Shown piece after piece: positions 1-9,022 of a stretch of DNA of 33,151 nt (the stretch's first letter is position 1; every line of letters begins with the position of its first letter). Source of the stretch: Bacteroidota bacterium (GTDB lineage: Bacteria > Bacteroidota > Bacteroidia > Bacteroidales > UBA7960). The notes below the pieces were generated by a model that worked only from the letters and a program-made list of their open reading frames with translations, had not been told where the DNA came from and ran no database searches. The stretch covers positions 1 through 33,151 of the forward strand of contig JAGXRQ010000133.1 of the NCBI GenBank assembly GCA_018335675.1, in the 5' to 3' direction. The position numbers were made by a program, and so were the translations under genes.

Positions 1-234
1 TTGCTAAACCTTACCATTCATGGGAACGAGGTGCTAATGAAAATATAAATGGGCTTATCAGGCAATACTTTCCTAAAGGGTCTTCTTTTGAAAATATTAC
101 TAATCAACAAATTCAATATGTTCAACACAAGTTAAATAACAGACCAAGAAAAAAATTGGGGTTCTTATCACCAATTGAATTTTTATCATTAAATTTGATT
201 AAACAAAAAGTTGCATTTGTGACTTGAATTCAGC
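1..234 (+). mobile_element. IS30-family insertion sequence, right (3') end, truncated by window start
   Basis: This is the terminal part of an IS element: the 3' end of a transposase gene followed by 7 bp of element end. The outer boundary is placed at 234 because the inverted copy at the other end of the window (32934-33151) matches it base for base from 17 to 234 and the sequences diverge after that. The last ~30 bp, beginning (read inward) GCTGAATTCAAG, should contain the terminal inverted repeat, but the other element end is not in the window so this cannot be confirmed. Confidence 0.8.
3..227 (+). CDS. IS30-family transposase, C-terminal fragment (5' end outside the window)
   Basis: Open frame of 74 codons running in from the window edge to a TGA at 225-227. 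The translation contains HSWERGANENINGLIRQYFP and, further on, NNRPRKKLGFLSPIEF. These are the hallmark C-terminal motifs of IS30-type DDE transposases: the catalytic glutamate lies in the ERGxNEN(I)NGLIRQ helix, and the RPRK-LG--(S/T)P-E segment follows it. The first two Asp residues of the DDE triad lie upstream of the window. The stop codon sits inside the element end. An identical fragment lies inverted at the far end of the window. Confidence 0.9.
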   Translation, partial: AKPYHSWERGANENINGLIRQYFPKGSSFENITNQQIQYVQHKLNNRPRKKLGFLSPIEFLSLNLIKQKVAFVT

Positions 235-1119
235 ACTATATAAGAAAGGAATTTTTAAATAATAAACAAAATTACTAAAATAATACTTTTGCTCTTTATA
301 AAAGCTTTTTCTGTATTCTTTATCAAGCAACCACATTGCAAAAAAGTTGGTTACTGCATTTCCTATAAACAACTTATGATAAAGTAAATAACCAAATAAG
401 CCCCTTACTTTATAAAACAATAGGGCATTAGACAAATACCTTTGTTTGTTACCCCAGCTTTTATTACTTATGCTGCCACCATGTTTATGTATTGCTGTGG
501 CTTTATCAAAATAATATATTTTATAACCTGCTTTGCTAATTCTATGGCAAAGTTCTAATTCCTCTGAATACATAAAAAAATCAGGGTCGAAACCACCAAC
601 TTCTTGAAAAACTTTTTTTGGAATCATCATAAAAGAACCCATAACGGCATCTTCTTTTTCTTTTTTAAGAGGGAGAAAATAATTGAAAATTAGATTCTGA
701 TCAATAAGTTTCCGAAAACTTGCTACTGAAAACATTGATTTTTGAAATGAACCATCTTCATTTAACAATTTACAACCTAAAACGCCTATTTGGGGATGCT
801 TTTTTACTTCTTGCAAACAGCAAAGTATAGTATTTTCCTGAAGTATCATGTCTGAGTTTAGCAATAAAAGATACTCCCCTTTAGCAATACTTACACCTAT
901 ATTATTTGCTCTCCCAAAGCCTTCATTTATAGGATTTTGAATCCAAATAATATTAGGGAATTGATTCGTTACGATTTGTTTTGAATCATCGTTGGAAGCA
1001 TTATCAATAACTATTATCTCATTTGGAATAGATTTAGGAAGTTTTATGCTGTTAATACACCTTAATAACAAATCGGGTGTTTTATAATTAATAATTATTA
1101 CAGACAATAGGTTATCCAT
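199..1119 (-). CDS. GT2-family glycosyltransferase, 3' end truncated by IS30 insertion
   Basis: Inverting GT-A glycosyltransferase that would add a sugar to a lipid-linked surface glycan at the inner face of the cytoplasmic membrane. The N-terminus (SVIIINYKTPDLLLRCINSI) is the GT2 nucleotide-binding strand. IDNASNDDS (about 38-46) and LLNSD (about 86-90, in the DxD position) bind the sugar nucleotide, and SEELELC (about 185-191) holds the probable catalytic acid. AIHKHGGS resembles rhamnosyltransferase-type (WbbL-like) GT2 enzymes. The ATG directly follows the TAA of the flippase gene with no gap, so it is the last gene of the operon. The final 11 residues (AEFKSQMQLFV) and the stop are encoded by the IS end at 199-234, so the native C-terminus is missing. 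The donor and acceptor sugars cannot be read from the sequence. Confidence 0.85.
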   Translation of the reverse strand: MDNLLSVIIINYKTPDLLLRCINSIKLPKSIPNEIIVIDNASNDDSKQIVTNQFPNIIWIQNPINEGFGRANNIGVSIAKGEYLLLLNSDMILQENTILCCLQEVKKHPQIGVLGCKLLNEDGSFQKSMFSVASFRKLIDQNLIFNYFLPLKKEKEDAVMGSFMMIPKKVFQEVGGFDPDFFMYSEELELCHRISKAGYKIYYFDKATAIHKHGGSISNKSWGNKQRYLSNALLFYKVRGLFGYLLYHKLFIGNAVTNFFAMWLLDKEYRKSFYKEQKYYFSNFVYYLKIPFLYSAEFKSQMQLFV

Positions 1120-2571
1120 TTATCTTGTATTTCTGTTAAAAAGGTTTTCTTTAAGAAGGTTTGTTAACTCATTTAATGCACTAATCTTAAATAGTTTTGT
1201 CATTAAAAAATAAAAAGTTGCACAAACAAAGAACACAATTAATATGCTAGCACTATCACTTACAATAAGCTGATTAACGAAAAAGCCGATAATGTACATA
1301 ATTGCAGATATGCCAAAAAATGGGAATATATCAAATAATTGCATTCTTATTCCATAATTAATAAACTTTCCAGCACTAATTGCTGCAATTATAAAAGTGA
1401 GAATGGCAGTAAAAATCTGACCTATTAGTAACCCCTCAATCCCCCAAAAGAATCCAATAAATATTGAGAATACAATTAAAACTTTATTAATTATTATCAA
1501 ATAAAGAAAAATATCTGACCTTCCTTTAATATTTGGGATATTCAAAATAAGAACATGTAATGGGTGAAACATTCCAACAATGCAAAAATATTTTAGATAC
1601 ACTGCTGCAGTAATCCATTTTTCAGTTAGTAGCACATTTATTAATGGTTCTGCCAATAATATTAACCCAACCATTAAAGGTACATTAATTAGCATAGTCA
1701 TCCTTATAATTCTTCTATAAGCTTCCTTTAACCTTTCATTTTCATCTTGAATAAGCGAAAGTGACGGAAAAGCAATATTGTTAACTGTATTGGAAATTGT
1801 AACACTAGTAAGCCGTTGATAGCTCTCCGCCCTATTATAAAATCCTACTTGAGCAATTGAAAAAAACTTTCCTATTATCACTGGATATATTTGAGTAAAC
1901 ACTTCATATAAAAAACTAGCTATCATAAGCTTTGATCCAAATGAAAATAATTCAGTAAATGACCTTTTAGAAAAGCATAACATGGGTCTCCAATTGCTAA
2001 CTAGCCAATAAGAAACAACAGTGATTAGATTTTGTAATCCTATTTGCCAAACAAGAGCCCATACTCCAAATCCAATATATGCCAAAAACAATGCGACTAA
2101 TCCAGAAACAACAACTGACATAACAGCTATAATGCTTTTTACTTTGTAATTTAATTGCTTACGTAATATCACGCTTTGGATTGTGCCAAAAGCAAGGATT
2201 ATAAAATTCAATCCAATTACCCTAATTAGCAAAATTATATTAGGCTGATTAAAAAACTTAGCTACGAGTGGTGCTAAAAAGAATACTATTAAATAAACAA
2301 ATATTGACATTCCAATATTAAAAAACCATACTGTAGAAAGGTCTTTATTGGTAGGCTCTTTCTTTCTAATTATGGCTGCGCTAAATCCAGCATCAATAAA
2401 AACCGAAGAAAACCCATTAAATAATAATGCAATTGCAAATAGTCCATAATCATTCGGAGATAATAATCTCGCTAATACTATACCAACAGCTAAGCTTAAG
2501 ATTTGAGTTGAGAATTGACCGGAAGCATTCCATATAATGGCTTTAAATGATCTGTTTGTTATTGCTTCCAT
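1120..2571 (-). CDS. Lipopolysaccharide/O-antigen flippase, Wzx/TuaB-like (MOP superfamily)
   Basis: Integral membrane protein of 483 residues with about 12-14 hydrophobic segments, typical in length for polysaccharide exporters of the MATE/MOP superfamily (Polysacc_synt_3 type, WzxC/TuaB-like). The N-terminus shows the family pattern: a short amphipathic start, SGQFSTQILSLAVGIVLARLLSPNDYGLFAIA, then FIDAGFSAAIIRKKE (split here for description; about residues 16-47 and 59-73). It would flip undecaprenyl-linked repeat units across the inner membrane. It lies 13 bp downstream of the methyltransferase gene and abuts the glycosyltransferase gene, so the three are probably co-transcribed as part of a capsule or O-antigen locus whose remainder is lost beyond the IS. 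Confidence 0.88.
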   Translation of the reverse strand: MEAITNRSFKAIIWNASGQFSTQILSLAVGIVLARLLSPNDYGLFAIALLFNGFSSVFIDAGFSAAIIRKKEPTNKDLSTVWFFNIGMSIFVYLIVFFLAPLVAKFFNQPNIILLIRVIGLNFIILAFGTIQSVILRKQLNYKVKSIIAVMSVVVSGLVALFLAYIGFGVWALVWQIGLQNLITVVSYWLVSNWRPMLCFSKRSFTELFSFGSKLMIASFLYEVFTQIYPVIIGKFFSIAQVGFYNRAESYQRLTSVTISNTVNNIAFPSLSLIQDENERLKEAYRRIIRMTMLINVPLMVGLILLAEPLINVLLTEKWITAAVYLKYFCIVGMFHPLHVLILNIPNIKGRSDIFLYLIIINKVLIVFSIFIGFFWGIEGLLIGQIFTAILTFIIAAISAGKFINYGIRMQLFDIFPFFGISAIMYIIGFFVNQLIVSDSASILIVFFVCATFYFLMTKLFKISALNELTNLLKENLFNRNTR

Positions 2572-2584
2572 TTTAAAAAAATAG

Positions 2585-3292
2585 TTAGGCTTTAAATATG
2601 AAAATCAAATTATGATAAAAATGTATAGATTTAACTTGCTCTATATCAACAACTGCTTTAAATATCCTATTGTCAAACTCCTTATGATTTACAGCATCCA
2701 CTAAGTTTTTAAAATAATTCATAGTAGTATCTACATTATTTATTTGCTTGCTATTTCCGCCCATATCTTCCTGATAAGAAGTTTCCGTATCTTCAACCAC
2801 ATAAATGCCGCCTTTCTTTAAGATAGGGAATAAGTAATTAAAAGAATTTATAACATGATTGTTAATATGACTCCCATCATCAATTATAATATCAAATGGA
2901 CCTTGTGTGTTATTTACATCCATTAAAAAGTTATAATCATCCTGACTACCTCTAAATATTTTTACTCTATTTTCTTCTAATTTCTTTTTATCATATATAT
3001 CTATTGCAGTAATATTGCTCTTAGTGAAATATCGCTTCCACATTTTCAATGAAGCCCCACCGGCAGTTGGATTGTCATATCCACCAACCCCAATCTCTAG
3101 TATTTTAAGTTTTTGTCTTCTAATTTTTCTAAAATATAGCGTATATATAGGCGTATACATATGTCTGCCAAATTTATCTGTATTGTATATTTGCGCCAAT
3201 TTATCCAAATCTCCGGAAAAAACATAAGACTCTACTTTATGAATAAAATTTTTTCCAAAAATTCTTTTAATTAGTTCCTTTAATTTCTTCAT
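2585..3292 (-). CDS. SAM-dependent sugar O-methyltransferase, MycE-like
   Basis: Class I Rossmann methyltransferase of 235 residues. The SAM-binding motif LEIGVGGYDNPTAGGAS lies at about 65-81, and the acidic end of strand 2 (AIDIYDK) at about 96-102. The metal/substrate motif IIDDGSHINNH at about 136-146 and YVVEDTETSY further on match the mycinamicin sugar 3''-O-methyltransferase MycE group, where the DDGSH segment supplies Mg2+ ligands. That group methylates hydroxyls of deoxysugars, and similar proteins occur in surface-polysaccharide loci. It is the first gene of the minus-strand operon. The probable job is O-methylation of a capsule or O-antigen sugar. The family call is good; the substrate is inferred from context. 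Confidence 0.82.
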   Translation of the reverse strand: MKKLKELIKRIFGKNFIHKVESYVFSGDLDKLAQIYNTDKFGRHMYTPIYTLYFRKIRRQKLKILEIGVGGYDNPTAGGASLKMWKRYFTKSNITAIDIYDKKKLEENRVKIFRGSQDDYNFLMDVNNTQGPFDIIIDDGSHINNHVINSFNYLFPILKKGGIYVVEDTETSYQEDMGGNSKQINNVDTTMNYFKNLVDAVNHKEFDNRIFKAVVDIEQVKSIHFYHNLIFIFKA

Positions 3293-3438
3293 TTTTAAGC
3301 AATGTTTGTTTTAATGGATAAAATTATAAAAAAGAACAACTTACTAAGTAATTATTTGTTTTTTAAAAAATCAAATAATAGCGCGTTTTATAACTGCTTT
3401 TAGCAAAGTAATAAAATATTTTCAATCACTTTTTTCCC

Positions 3439-3446
3439 TAACTTTG
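3439..3446 (+). promoter_or_regulatory. Probable Bacteroidota -7 promoter box for the T9SS protein gene
   Basis: TAACTTTG matches the Bacteroidota sigma-ABfr -7 consensus TAnnTTTG and ends 17 bp before the ATG at 3464. No clear -33 TTTG is seen about 20 bp upstream. The surrounding 3293-3463 gap between divergent genes is very AT-rich and shows no other feature. Confidence 0.5.
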
Positions 3447-3463
3447 TAAAAACAAATCATTTC

Positions 3464-6400
3464 ATGAGAATAACCCTCTCCGTTTTAATTATTCTAAAGC
3501 TGGTAATGCCAGCATTAAATGTTTTTTCTCAAATCCCAACAGATAATTTGATACTATGGCTAAAAGCTGATAATGTTGAAATAATTGATGATAAAGTTGC
3601 TACCTGGTATGATGAAAGTTCGAATGAATATAATCTTATTCAATCAAATGTCTCCAACAGACCAACAATTGTTTATAATTCAATAAATGCATTACCTGTG
3701 GTAAGATTTGATGGCATTAATGATTATTTTAGAAAAGAGTTTTCAAGCACATATTCACAGCCTAATACAATATTCATTGTTTTAAAATTAAATTCTGATG
3801 GTAATCAATATTTTTATGATGGATTCTCCTCTTTAAATGCTTTTCAATATTGGACCGGTAGTATTAGACTAATTGCTGGCGGTGGTTTTATTAGTTATTC
3901 TGAACCAAGTCCTTTGAATCTTGCCGTTTATTCTTCAATTATCAATGGTAGTAATTCGAAAATATATAAGAATTCTATTCAAAAAATTGCGGGCACTTTA
4001 GGTGCAAATACAGTAACCGGGATTACTTTAGGTTCTTACTTCGGTTTAGCCGGATATTTAAATGGGGATATTGCTGAAATAATTTATTATAATTCACTGT
4101 TGTCCGATAGTGAGCGCCTTAATGTTGAAACCTATTTAATGAATAAGTATTCTGCAACAATTAATTTGGGAGAAGATATAATTGTTGATAATGGATTTTG
4201 CGCAGTTTCGTTAGAAATCGATTCAAGTTTTTCTGAGATTTTATGGTCAACCGGAGAAACTACACCTTCAATAGATGTGACAGAAGCCGGCGAATACTAT
4301 GTTCAGGCGAAAGACATTTTTGGGCGTTTGCAAACCGACACAATAAACATCAGTTTTCCCGACACAAGGCTTACTTATGAAAAAACAACTATTTGTGCAG
4401 GAGAAGGGCTTTTGCTAAGCACAAACCTTGGGAGTGAAGGCAGTTATACTTTTGAATGGAGCAACGGACAATCGGGGCATGAAATTACTGTTACGGAAGC
4501 AGGAGATTATTGGGTTGAAATTACCGATATAAGCGATTGTGTTGCTTTTTCCGATACTGTAAGCATTAGTGTTGATAATTTCCCTCTTGAATACTCAATA
4601 GGAGATGATAAAAACCTATGCTCGGGAAATATTATAGAAGCAATGCCCGGAGAAAACATAAGCGGATTTACTTTCCTTTGGTTGAGAGACGGAGATGCGG
4701 GTTTTTCATCATCTGAGCCTTTTATAATTGTTGAAGAAACCGACAATTATACGGTAGAAATAACCAACCTAAATGCCTGTATTGCAACTGATAATCTTTT
4801 TGTAAACATAATAGGCGCTGCCCCCTTTGTTGATTTTGATGCTGAAGATGTTTGCCTTGGCAATGCCGTTTTATTCAACGACTTAAGCGTTGCAGCCGGT
4901 GGCGATAATATATCTTCATGGCTTTGGAATTTTGGAGGTGGTAATAACAGCAACGAACAGCATTCCGAATATTCTTTCAGTACAGCCGGAAGTTTTAACG
5001 TAACACTTACAGTTGAAGCAGAATCAGGTTGCAGCAATTCTATCACAAAGTCGGTAACAGTTAAAGATATCCCAACTGCCTTGTTTGCTTTTACCGAGTC
5101 ATGTGTAAACTATCCCGTTTATTTTACAGATTTATCCGCATCTCCATCCGACTTAAATATTATAGGTTGGCAATGGGATTTCGGAGACGGAAATGTTTCT
5201 AACGAACAAAACCCACAACATACATACATCGAACCCGGAACCCTAAACCCCGAACTAACTGTTACTCTCGATAATGGCTGTTATAACACAAACGTGTTTT
5301 CTTTGGATGTGTCGTCGGAACTTCCTTCCCCCGAAGATTTCACACTTATATATCCGAAAAATGCACAGATAATTGCAAGCAGCTCTGTAACATTTGATTG
5401 GAATTTGTCTGAAAACACATATTCTTACATACTGGAAATATCAGACCAACCTCAAATGCAAAACATTATAGCAACCTACGAAACAGAAAACAATCAGTTT
5501 ACTGCCAACATTTCAGATGCTGAAGAACTTTTCTGGAGAGTTAAAGCCTATAATGCATGCAGAGATACCGTGAGTAGCGAAATAAAATCATTTTTATATT
5601 ACAGTCCATCTGTAATATCAAATCTTATTTTATGGTTATCTGCTGATTCCGTTGAAATAAACAGTAATAATGTGAGTATTTGGTATGATAAAAGTGGGAA
5701 TAACTATCACTTAATTCAAAATGAATCAAACAGACAACCAAAATTTGTTGAAAATGCAATTGAAGGAAACCCTGTGGTTAGATTTGATGGCATTAATGAT
5801 TATTTCAGACTTGACTTTGGAAATGATTACTTACAACCAAATACAATATTTCTAATTTCTAAACTATCTTCTAATTTAAACCAATATATTTTCGATGGAT
5901 TCAATTCTTTTAATGCATTTCAATACTGGTCGGGTGCTTTTAGATTTATTGCTACAGGCACTTCAACAATGCAATATATTGAATCAACCCCAACAAAATA
6001 TGCATACTTCTCAATAATAATATCTGGAGCAAACTCAAAGATTCTTCAAAACTCAATTCAAAGAATTGGTGCATCACTATCACCAAACATTATGAATGGA
6101 ATAACCCTAGGTTCATCTTTTGCATTATCGAGTTTCTTGCATGGTGATTTGGGTGAAGTAATTATATTTAACAAAGAACTTACTAATAATGAAAGAATCC
6201 AAGTAGAGCAATACCTCCACCACAAATACTCCCCCCCCATCAATCTCGGCGCCGACATACGTATTATGAATGGTTTTTGTCCGGTTACTATTGATGCCGG
6301 TGAGAGGTTTGTGAATTATCTTTGGAATACTGGCGCAACTACTCAGAGCATTGAGGTAAACAGTCCGGGAATTTACAGTGTTACGGTTACCGATATTTTT

Positions 6401-9022
6401 GGTTTTCAGAGCATTGATTCTGTAAGGGTGAGGTATCCGGATGTGAGGCTGGCTCAGAGAGATACTATCATCTGCTTTGGTGATAATTTGGTGCTAAGCG
6501 CTGCCGGCGATCTGCTGCCTTCATACTCCTACCTCTGGAAACTCAACAACGAAGATATAAGCACAGATGCTAGCATTATAGTTTCAAACGAGGGCACTTA
6601 CGAGCTCCGTATAATAGACGAAAACTCATGCTTCCTGTCGCTGCAAATGGAACTTGACGTTGATATGTTTTCCGAAACTACAACCCTTGGCGAAGACAGG
6701 GCGTTTTGTATGGGGAGTGAGCTGGAGGTGATGATGGCGAAAGGGCAGAGAGCAGGGAGCGATGGGCAGAGGGCAGGGAGCGAAGGGCAGAGAGCTGCAC
6801 GTCATCTCGACCGTAGCGAAGCGGAGGGAGAGATCCCGTGGGGGAGCGCTTATCAACCGGGTCCCTCGCTAACGCTCGGGATGACGGTGCATGGAACAAC
6901 AGTATCCCTCGCTAACGCTCGGGAAGTGCATGGAACATCGGGATCTCTCGCTAACGCTCGAGATGACGTGCAAGGAACAACGGGATCTCTCGCTAACACT
7001 CGAGATGACGGCTATTCCCGATACCCGATACCCAACACCCGATACCTATCCTTCCTCTGGAGTACCGGCGCCACAACGCCATCCATCACCATCACCCAGC
7101 CGGGAGAGTATTTTGTTACGGTGATAAATGAATTGGGATGTGTTGCACAAGATACTGTTAATCTCAGTCTTCAGGGGTATGCTCCTGTTGTTGAGATTGA
7201 AGCTCCTGCTGTTTGCTTTGGGGAGCCTATCGTTTTTACCGATAATTCATCCGTTGATGAGTCGGAAATAGTTTCATGGCATTGGGAATTTAACGACCCT
7301 GGAATTCCGGGCGGCGGCAACTCTAGTGAGCAAAATCCTGTATTTGAGTATTCTACAGCCGGCATTTTTGATATAAACCTAACGGTAATTTCAGATGCAG
7401 GATGTTTAACAAGCATTACTGAGCAGGCGCAGGTTTATTTTCTGCCTCAGCCAAACTTTACTCCGGCAAATGCATGCCACAATGTTGATGTGCAGTTTAT
7501 GGATCTTAGCAGCAGCATCAACGGTGAAATAAACTATCGCTTATGGAATTTTACCAACCCCCAAGGAGATATCGCTTACCAAAGTGAAAGCTCAAATCCT
7601 GTGTTTTTGTTTGATGTTCCCGGCGATTGGAACATAAACCTGCTAACCCAAACAGACAAAGGTTGTTCTAATTCAAAAAATACGGAAATTCTTGTAAGAG
7701 AAAATCCGGATATCGACTTCAACTATACTACAGCCTGCATTGGAGAGCCTGTGCACTTCACAAACTTAACAAGCGGACCTGCATGGACTACAGTTTCAAA
7801 ACTTCAATGGGATTTTGGAGATGGTTCTCAATCTAGCCAAAACAACCCTTCACATCTCTACTTTGAAGACGGAGAGTACGAAGTAACACTTTGGGTAAAG
7901 GCAATAAACGGCTGCGAAATTAGTCTAACAAAAACAATAATGGTAAGCGCCAACCCTGAAGTAGATTTCGAAACACCACCACTCTGTGAAGATACGCCTT
8001 ATGTTTTTGAAGATGCCTCAACAGTATCAACATCTGAAGCCGTTGTTGCATGGAGTTGGAATTTCGGCGACGGCAATTCTAGTGCATTACAAAACCCTTT
8101 GCATACTTATTCTGAGCCCGGTCAGTACAACGTATCTCTGGCTGTTGAAACATCTGCCGGATGTAAAGCCGGTGCAAACCGCCTTGTGGATGTATTTCCG
8201 GCACCAATAAGCGATTTTTCATTTTTCCCAAGATATGGAGTGGCTCCTCTGGTTGTTAATTTTGAAAATAACAGCGAGGGAGCTCAGAGCTACTTGTGGG
8301 ATTTTGGCGATGGAAGTCCGGCATCAACTCTGTCTAATCCAACTCATACGTATACAGCAAACGGAATTTATTTACCAACATTGGTTGCAACATCTGCACT
8401 TGGTTGCAACGACACAACAGGCTTTGAAATTAAAGTTATTCCGCTTTCAATAGATATTGCTGTAATGGATGTGGTAATAAAAAGAACCGGAAGCTACCTC
8501 GAAATATCAGCTTCACTTTTCAATTTAGGTACATTAGATTTGGATACTTTATACTTAAACATTATACCATCGCAATCGCGCCCGATAAGAGAAGTATGGA
8601 CAGGCTTGCTTAGAGCCGGCGATATTATGAATTATACTTTTAATGCTCAAATCCCGGATTATACCGGCAAAGATTACGATTATATATGCGTTGAAGCATT
8701 AATTCCATACCACACTCCAGATGATAATGCAGACAACAATTACAGATGCAAGGCATTGGATGAAGAGTTTATTGTGATTCCACCCTACCCTAACCCGGCA
8801 GGAAATCAGCTGAACACAGGGTTTATGCTGCCATTCAGCGATAAGGTAACAGTAGAAATTTTCGATCTATCCGGAAATTCTTTCGGGAAAGTATTCGATG
8901 AATCAACAAACAGCGGCTTTACTTATATTTCTATAGACATTAGTCATTTAAGAGGAGGCATCTACTTCCTGAGAGTAAGCTTCAGAGACGGAACAGTGGT
9001 GAAGAGGTTTGTTAAGTCGTAA
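3464..9022 (+). CDS. Giant secreted LamG/PKD modular protein with T9SS type A sorting domain
   Basis: Secreted or surface-anchored protein of 1852 residues. A signal peptide (about 1-23, ending NVFSQ) precedes a LamG/concanavalin-like module (about 27-230) and Ig-like repeats ending in WSTGETTPS-type motifs. Two PKD domains follow (about 455-620, with WNFGGG and WDFGDG), then a fibronectin-like module (about 625-715). A second LamG copy lies at about 718-922, followed by more Ig-like repeats and several PKD domains (WDFGDGSQSS, WNFGDGNSS, WDFGDGSPAS). The C-terminal sorting domain (about 1773-1852) starts YPNPAGNQL and ends GGIYFLRVSF...VVKRFVKS, the Por-secretion tail. A likely role is adhesion or glycan binding; no catalytic domain is visible. 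Residues about 1092-1195 are an in-frame insertion of extragenic repeat DNA. The TAA stop lies inside a 7-bp repeat array. Confidence 0.9.
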   Translation: MRITLSVLIILKLVMPALNVFSQIPTDNLILWLKADNVEIIDDKVATWYDESSNEYNLIQSNVSNRPTIVYNSINALPVVRFDGINDYFRKEFSSTYSQPNTIFIVLKLNSDGNQYFYDGFSSLNAFQYWTGSIRLIAGGGFISYSEPSPLNLAVYSSIINGSNSKIYKNSIQKIAGTLGANTVTGITLGSYFGLAGYLNGDIAEIIYYNSLLSDSERLNVETYLMNKYSATINLGEDIIVDNGFCAVSLEIDSSFSEILWSTGETTPSIDVTEAGEYYVQAKDIFGRLQTDTINISFPDTRLTYEKTTICAGEGLLLSTNLGSEGSYTFEWSNGQSGHEITVTEAGDYWVEITDISDCVAFSDTVSISVDNFPLEYSIGDDKNLCSGNIIEAMPGENISGFTFLWLRDGDAGFSSSEPFIIVEETDNYTVEITNLNACIATDNLFVNIIGAAPFVDFDAEDVCLGNAVLFNDLSVAAGGDNISSWLWNFGGGNNSNEQHSEYSFSTAGSFNVTLTVEAESGCSNSITKSVTVKDIPTALFAFTESCVNYPVYFTDLSASPSDLNIIGWQWDFGDGNVSNEQNPQHTYIEPGTLNPELTVTLDNGCYNTNVFSLDVSSELPSPEDFTLIYPKNAQIIASSSVTFDWNLSENTYSYILEISDQPQMQNIIATYETENNQFTANISDAEELFWRVKAYNACRDTVSSEIKSFLYYSPSVISNLILWLSADSVEINSNNVSIWYDKSGNNYHLIQNESNRQPKFVENAIEGNPVVRFDGINDYFRLDFGNDYLQPNTIFLISKLSSNLNQYIFDGFNSFNAFQYWSGAFRFIATGTSTMQYIESTPTKYAYFSIIISGANSKILQNSIQRIGASLSPNIMNGITLGSSFALSSFLHGDLGEVIIFNKELTNNERIQVEQYLHHKYSPPINLGADIRIMNGFCPVTIDAGERFVNYLWNTGATTQSIEVNSPGIYSVTVTDIFGFQSIDSVRVRYPDVRLAQRDTIICFGDNLVLSAAGDLLPSYSYLWKLNNEDISTDASIIVSNEGTYELRIIDENSCFLSLQMELDVDMFSETTTLGEDRAFCMGSELEVMMAKGQRAGSDGQRAGSEGQRAARHLDRSEAEGEIPWGSAYQPGPSLTLGMTVHGTTVSLANAREVHGTSGSLANARDDVQGTTGSLANTRDDGYSRYPIPNTRYLSFLWSTGATTPSITITQPGEYFVTVINELGCVAQDTVNLSLQGYAPVVEIEAPAVCFGEPIVFTDNSSVDESEIVSWHWEFNDPGIPGGGNSSEQNPVFEYSTAGIFDINLTVISDAGCLTSITEQAQVYFLPQPNFTPANACHNVDVQFMDLSSSINGEINYRLWNFTNPQGDIAYQSESSNPVFLFDVPGDWNINLLTQTDKGCSNSKNTEILVRENPDIDFNYTTACIGEPVHFTNLTSGPAWTTVSKLQWDFGDGSQSSQNNPSHLYFEDGEYEVTLWVKAINGCEISLTKTIMVSANPEVDFETPPLCEDTPYVFEDASTVSTSEAVVAWSWNFGDGNSSALQNPLHTYSEPGQYNVSLAVETSAGCKAGANRLVDVFPAPISDFSFFPRYGVAPLVVNFENNSEGAQSYLWDFGDGSPASTLSNPTHTYTANGIYLPTLVATSALGCNDTTGFEIKVIPLSIDIAVMDVVIKRTGSYLEISASLFNLGTLDLDTLYLNIIPSQSRPIREVWTGLLRAGDIMNYTFNAQIPDYTGKDYDYICVEALIPYHTPDDNADNNYRCKALDEEFIVIPPYPNPAGNQLNTGFMLPFSDKVTVEIFDLSGNSFGKVFDESTNSGFTYISIDISHLRGGIYFLRVSFRDGTVVKRFVKS
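6743..7050 (+). repeat. Composite extragenic-type repeat block inserted in frame in the T9SS gene (copy A)
   Basis: The GC-rich block differs sharply from the AT-rich flanks. Two full 21-bp tandem units (6743-6763, 6764-6784; GGGCAGA-based, itself roughly 7-bp periodic) and a partial third are followed by the 85-bp palindromic core at 6801-6885, bounded by GTCATCTCGA and its near-complement. Three half-units follow: 6887-6925 (39 bp), 6926-6967 (42 bp) and 6968-7009 (42 bp). A 7-bp array of CCCGATA type then runs from 7017 to 7050. All half-units and tandem units are multiples of three, and the reading frame stays open throughout. Related copies lie in non-coding DNA at 9130-9214, 10829-10913 and 12626-12710. 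Confidence 0.88.

Noticed and set aside
6626-7124. Several overlapping open frames on both strands within the repeat block of the T9SS gene
   Set aside because: They translate the palindromic repeat (RDLSLRF, SLTLEMT, HLDRSEA-type strings) and recur wherever the repeat occurs; no start signals or family motifs.
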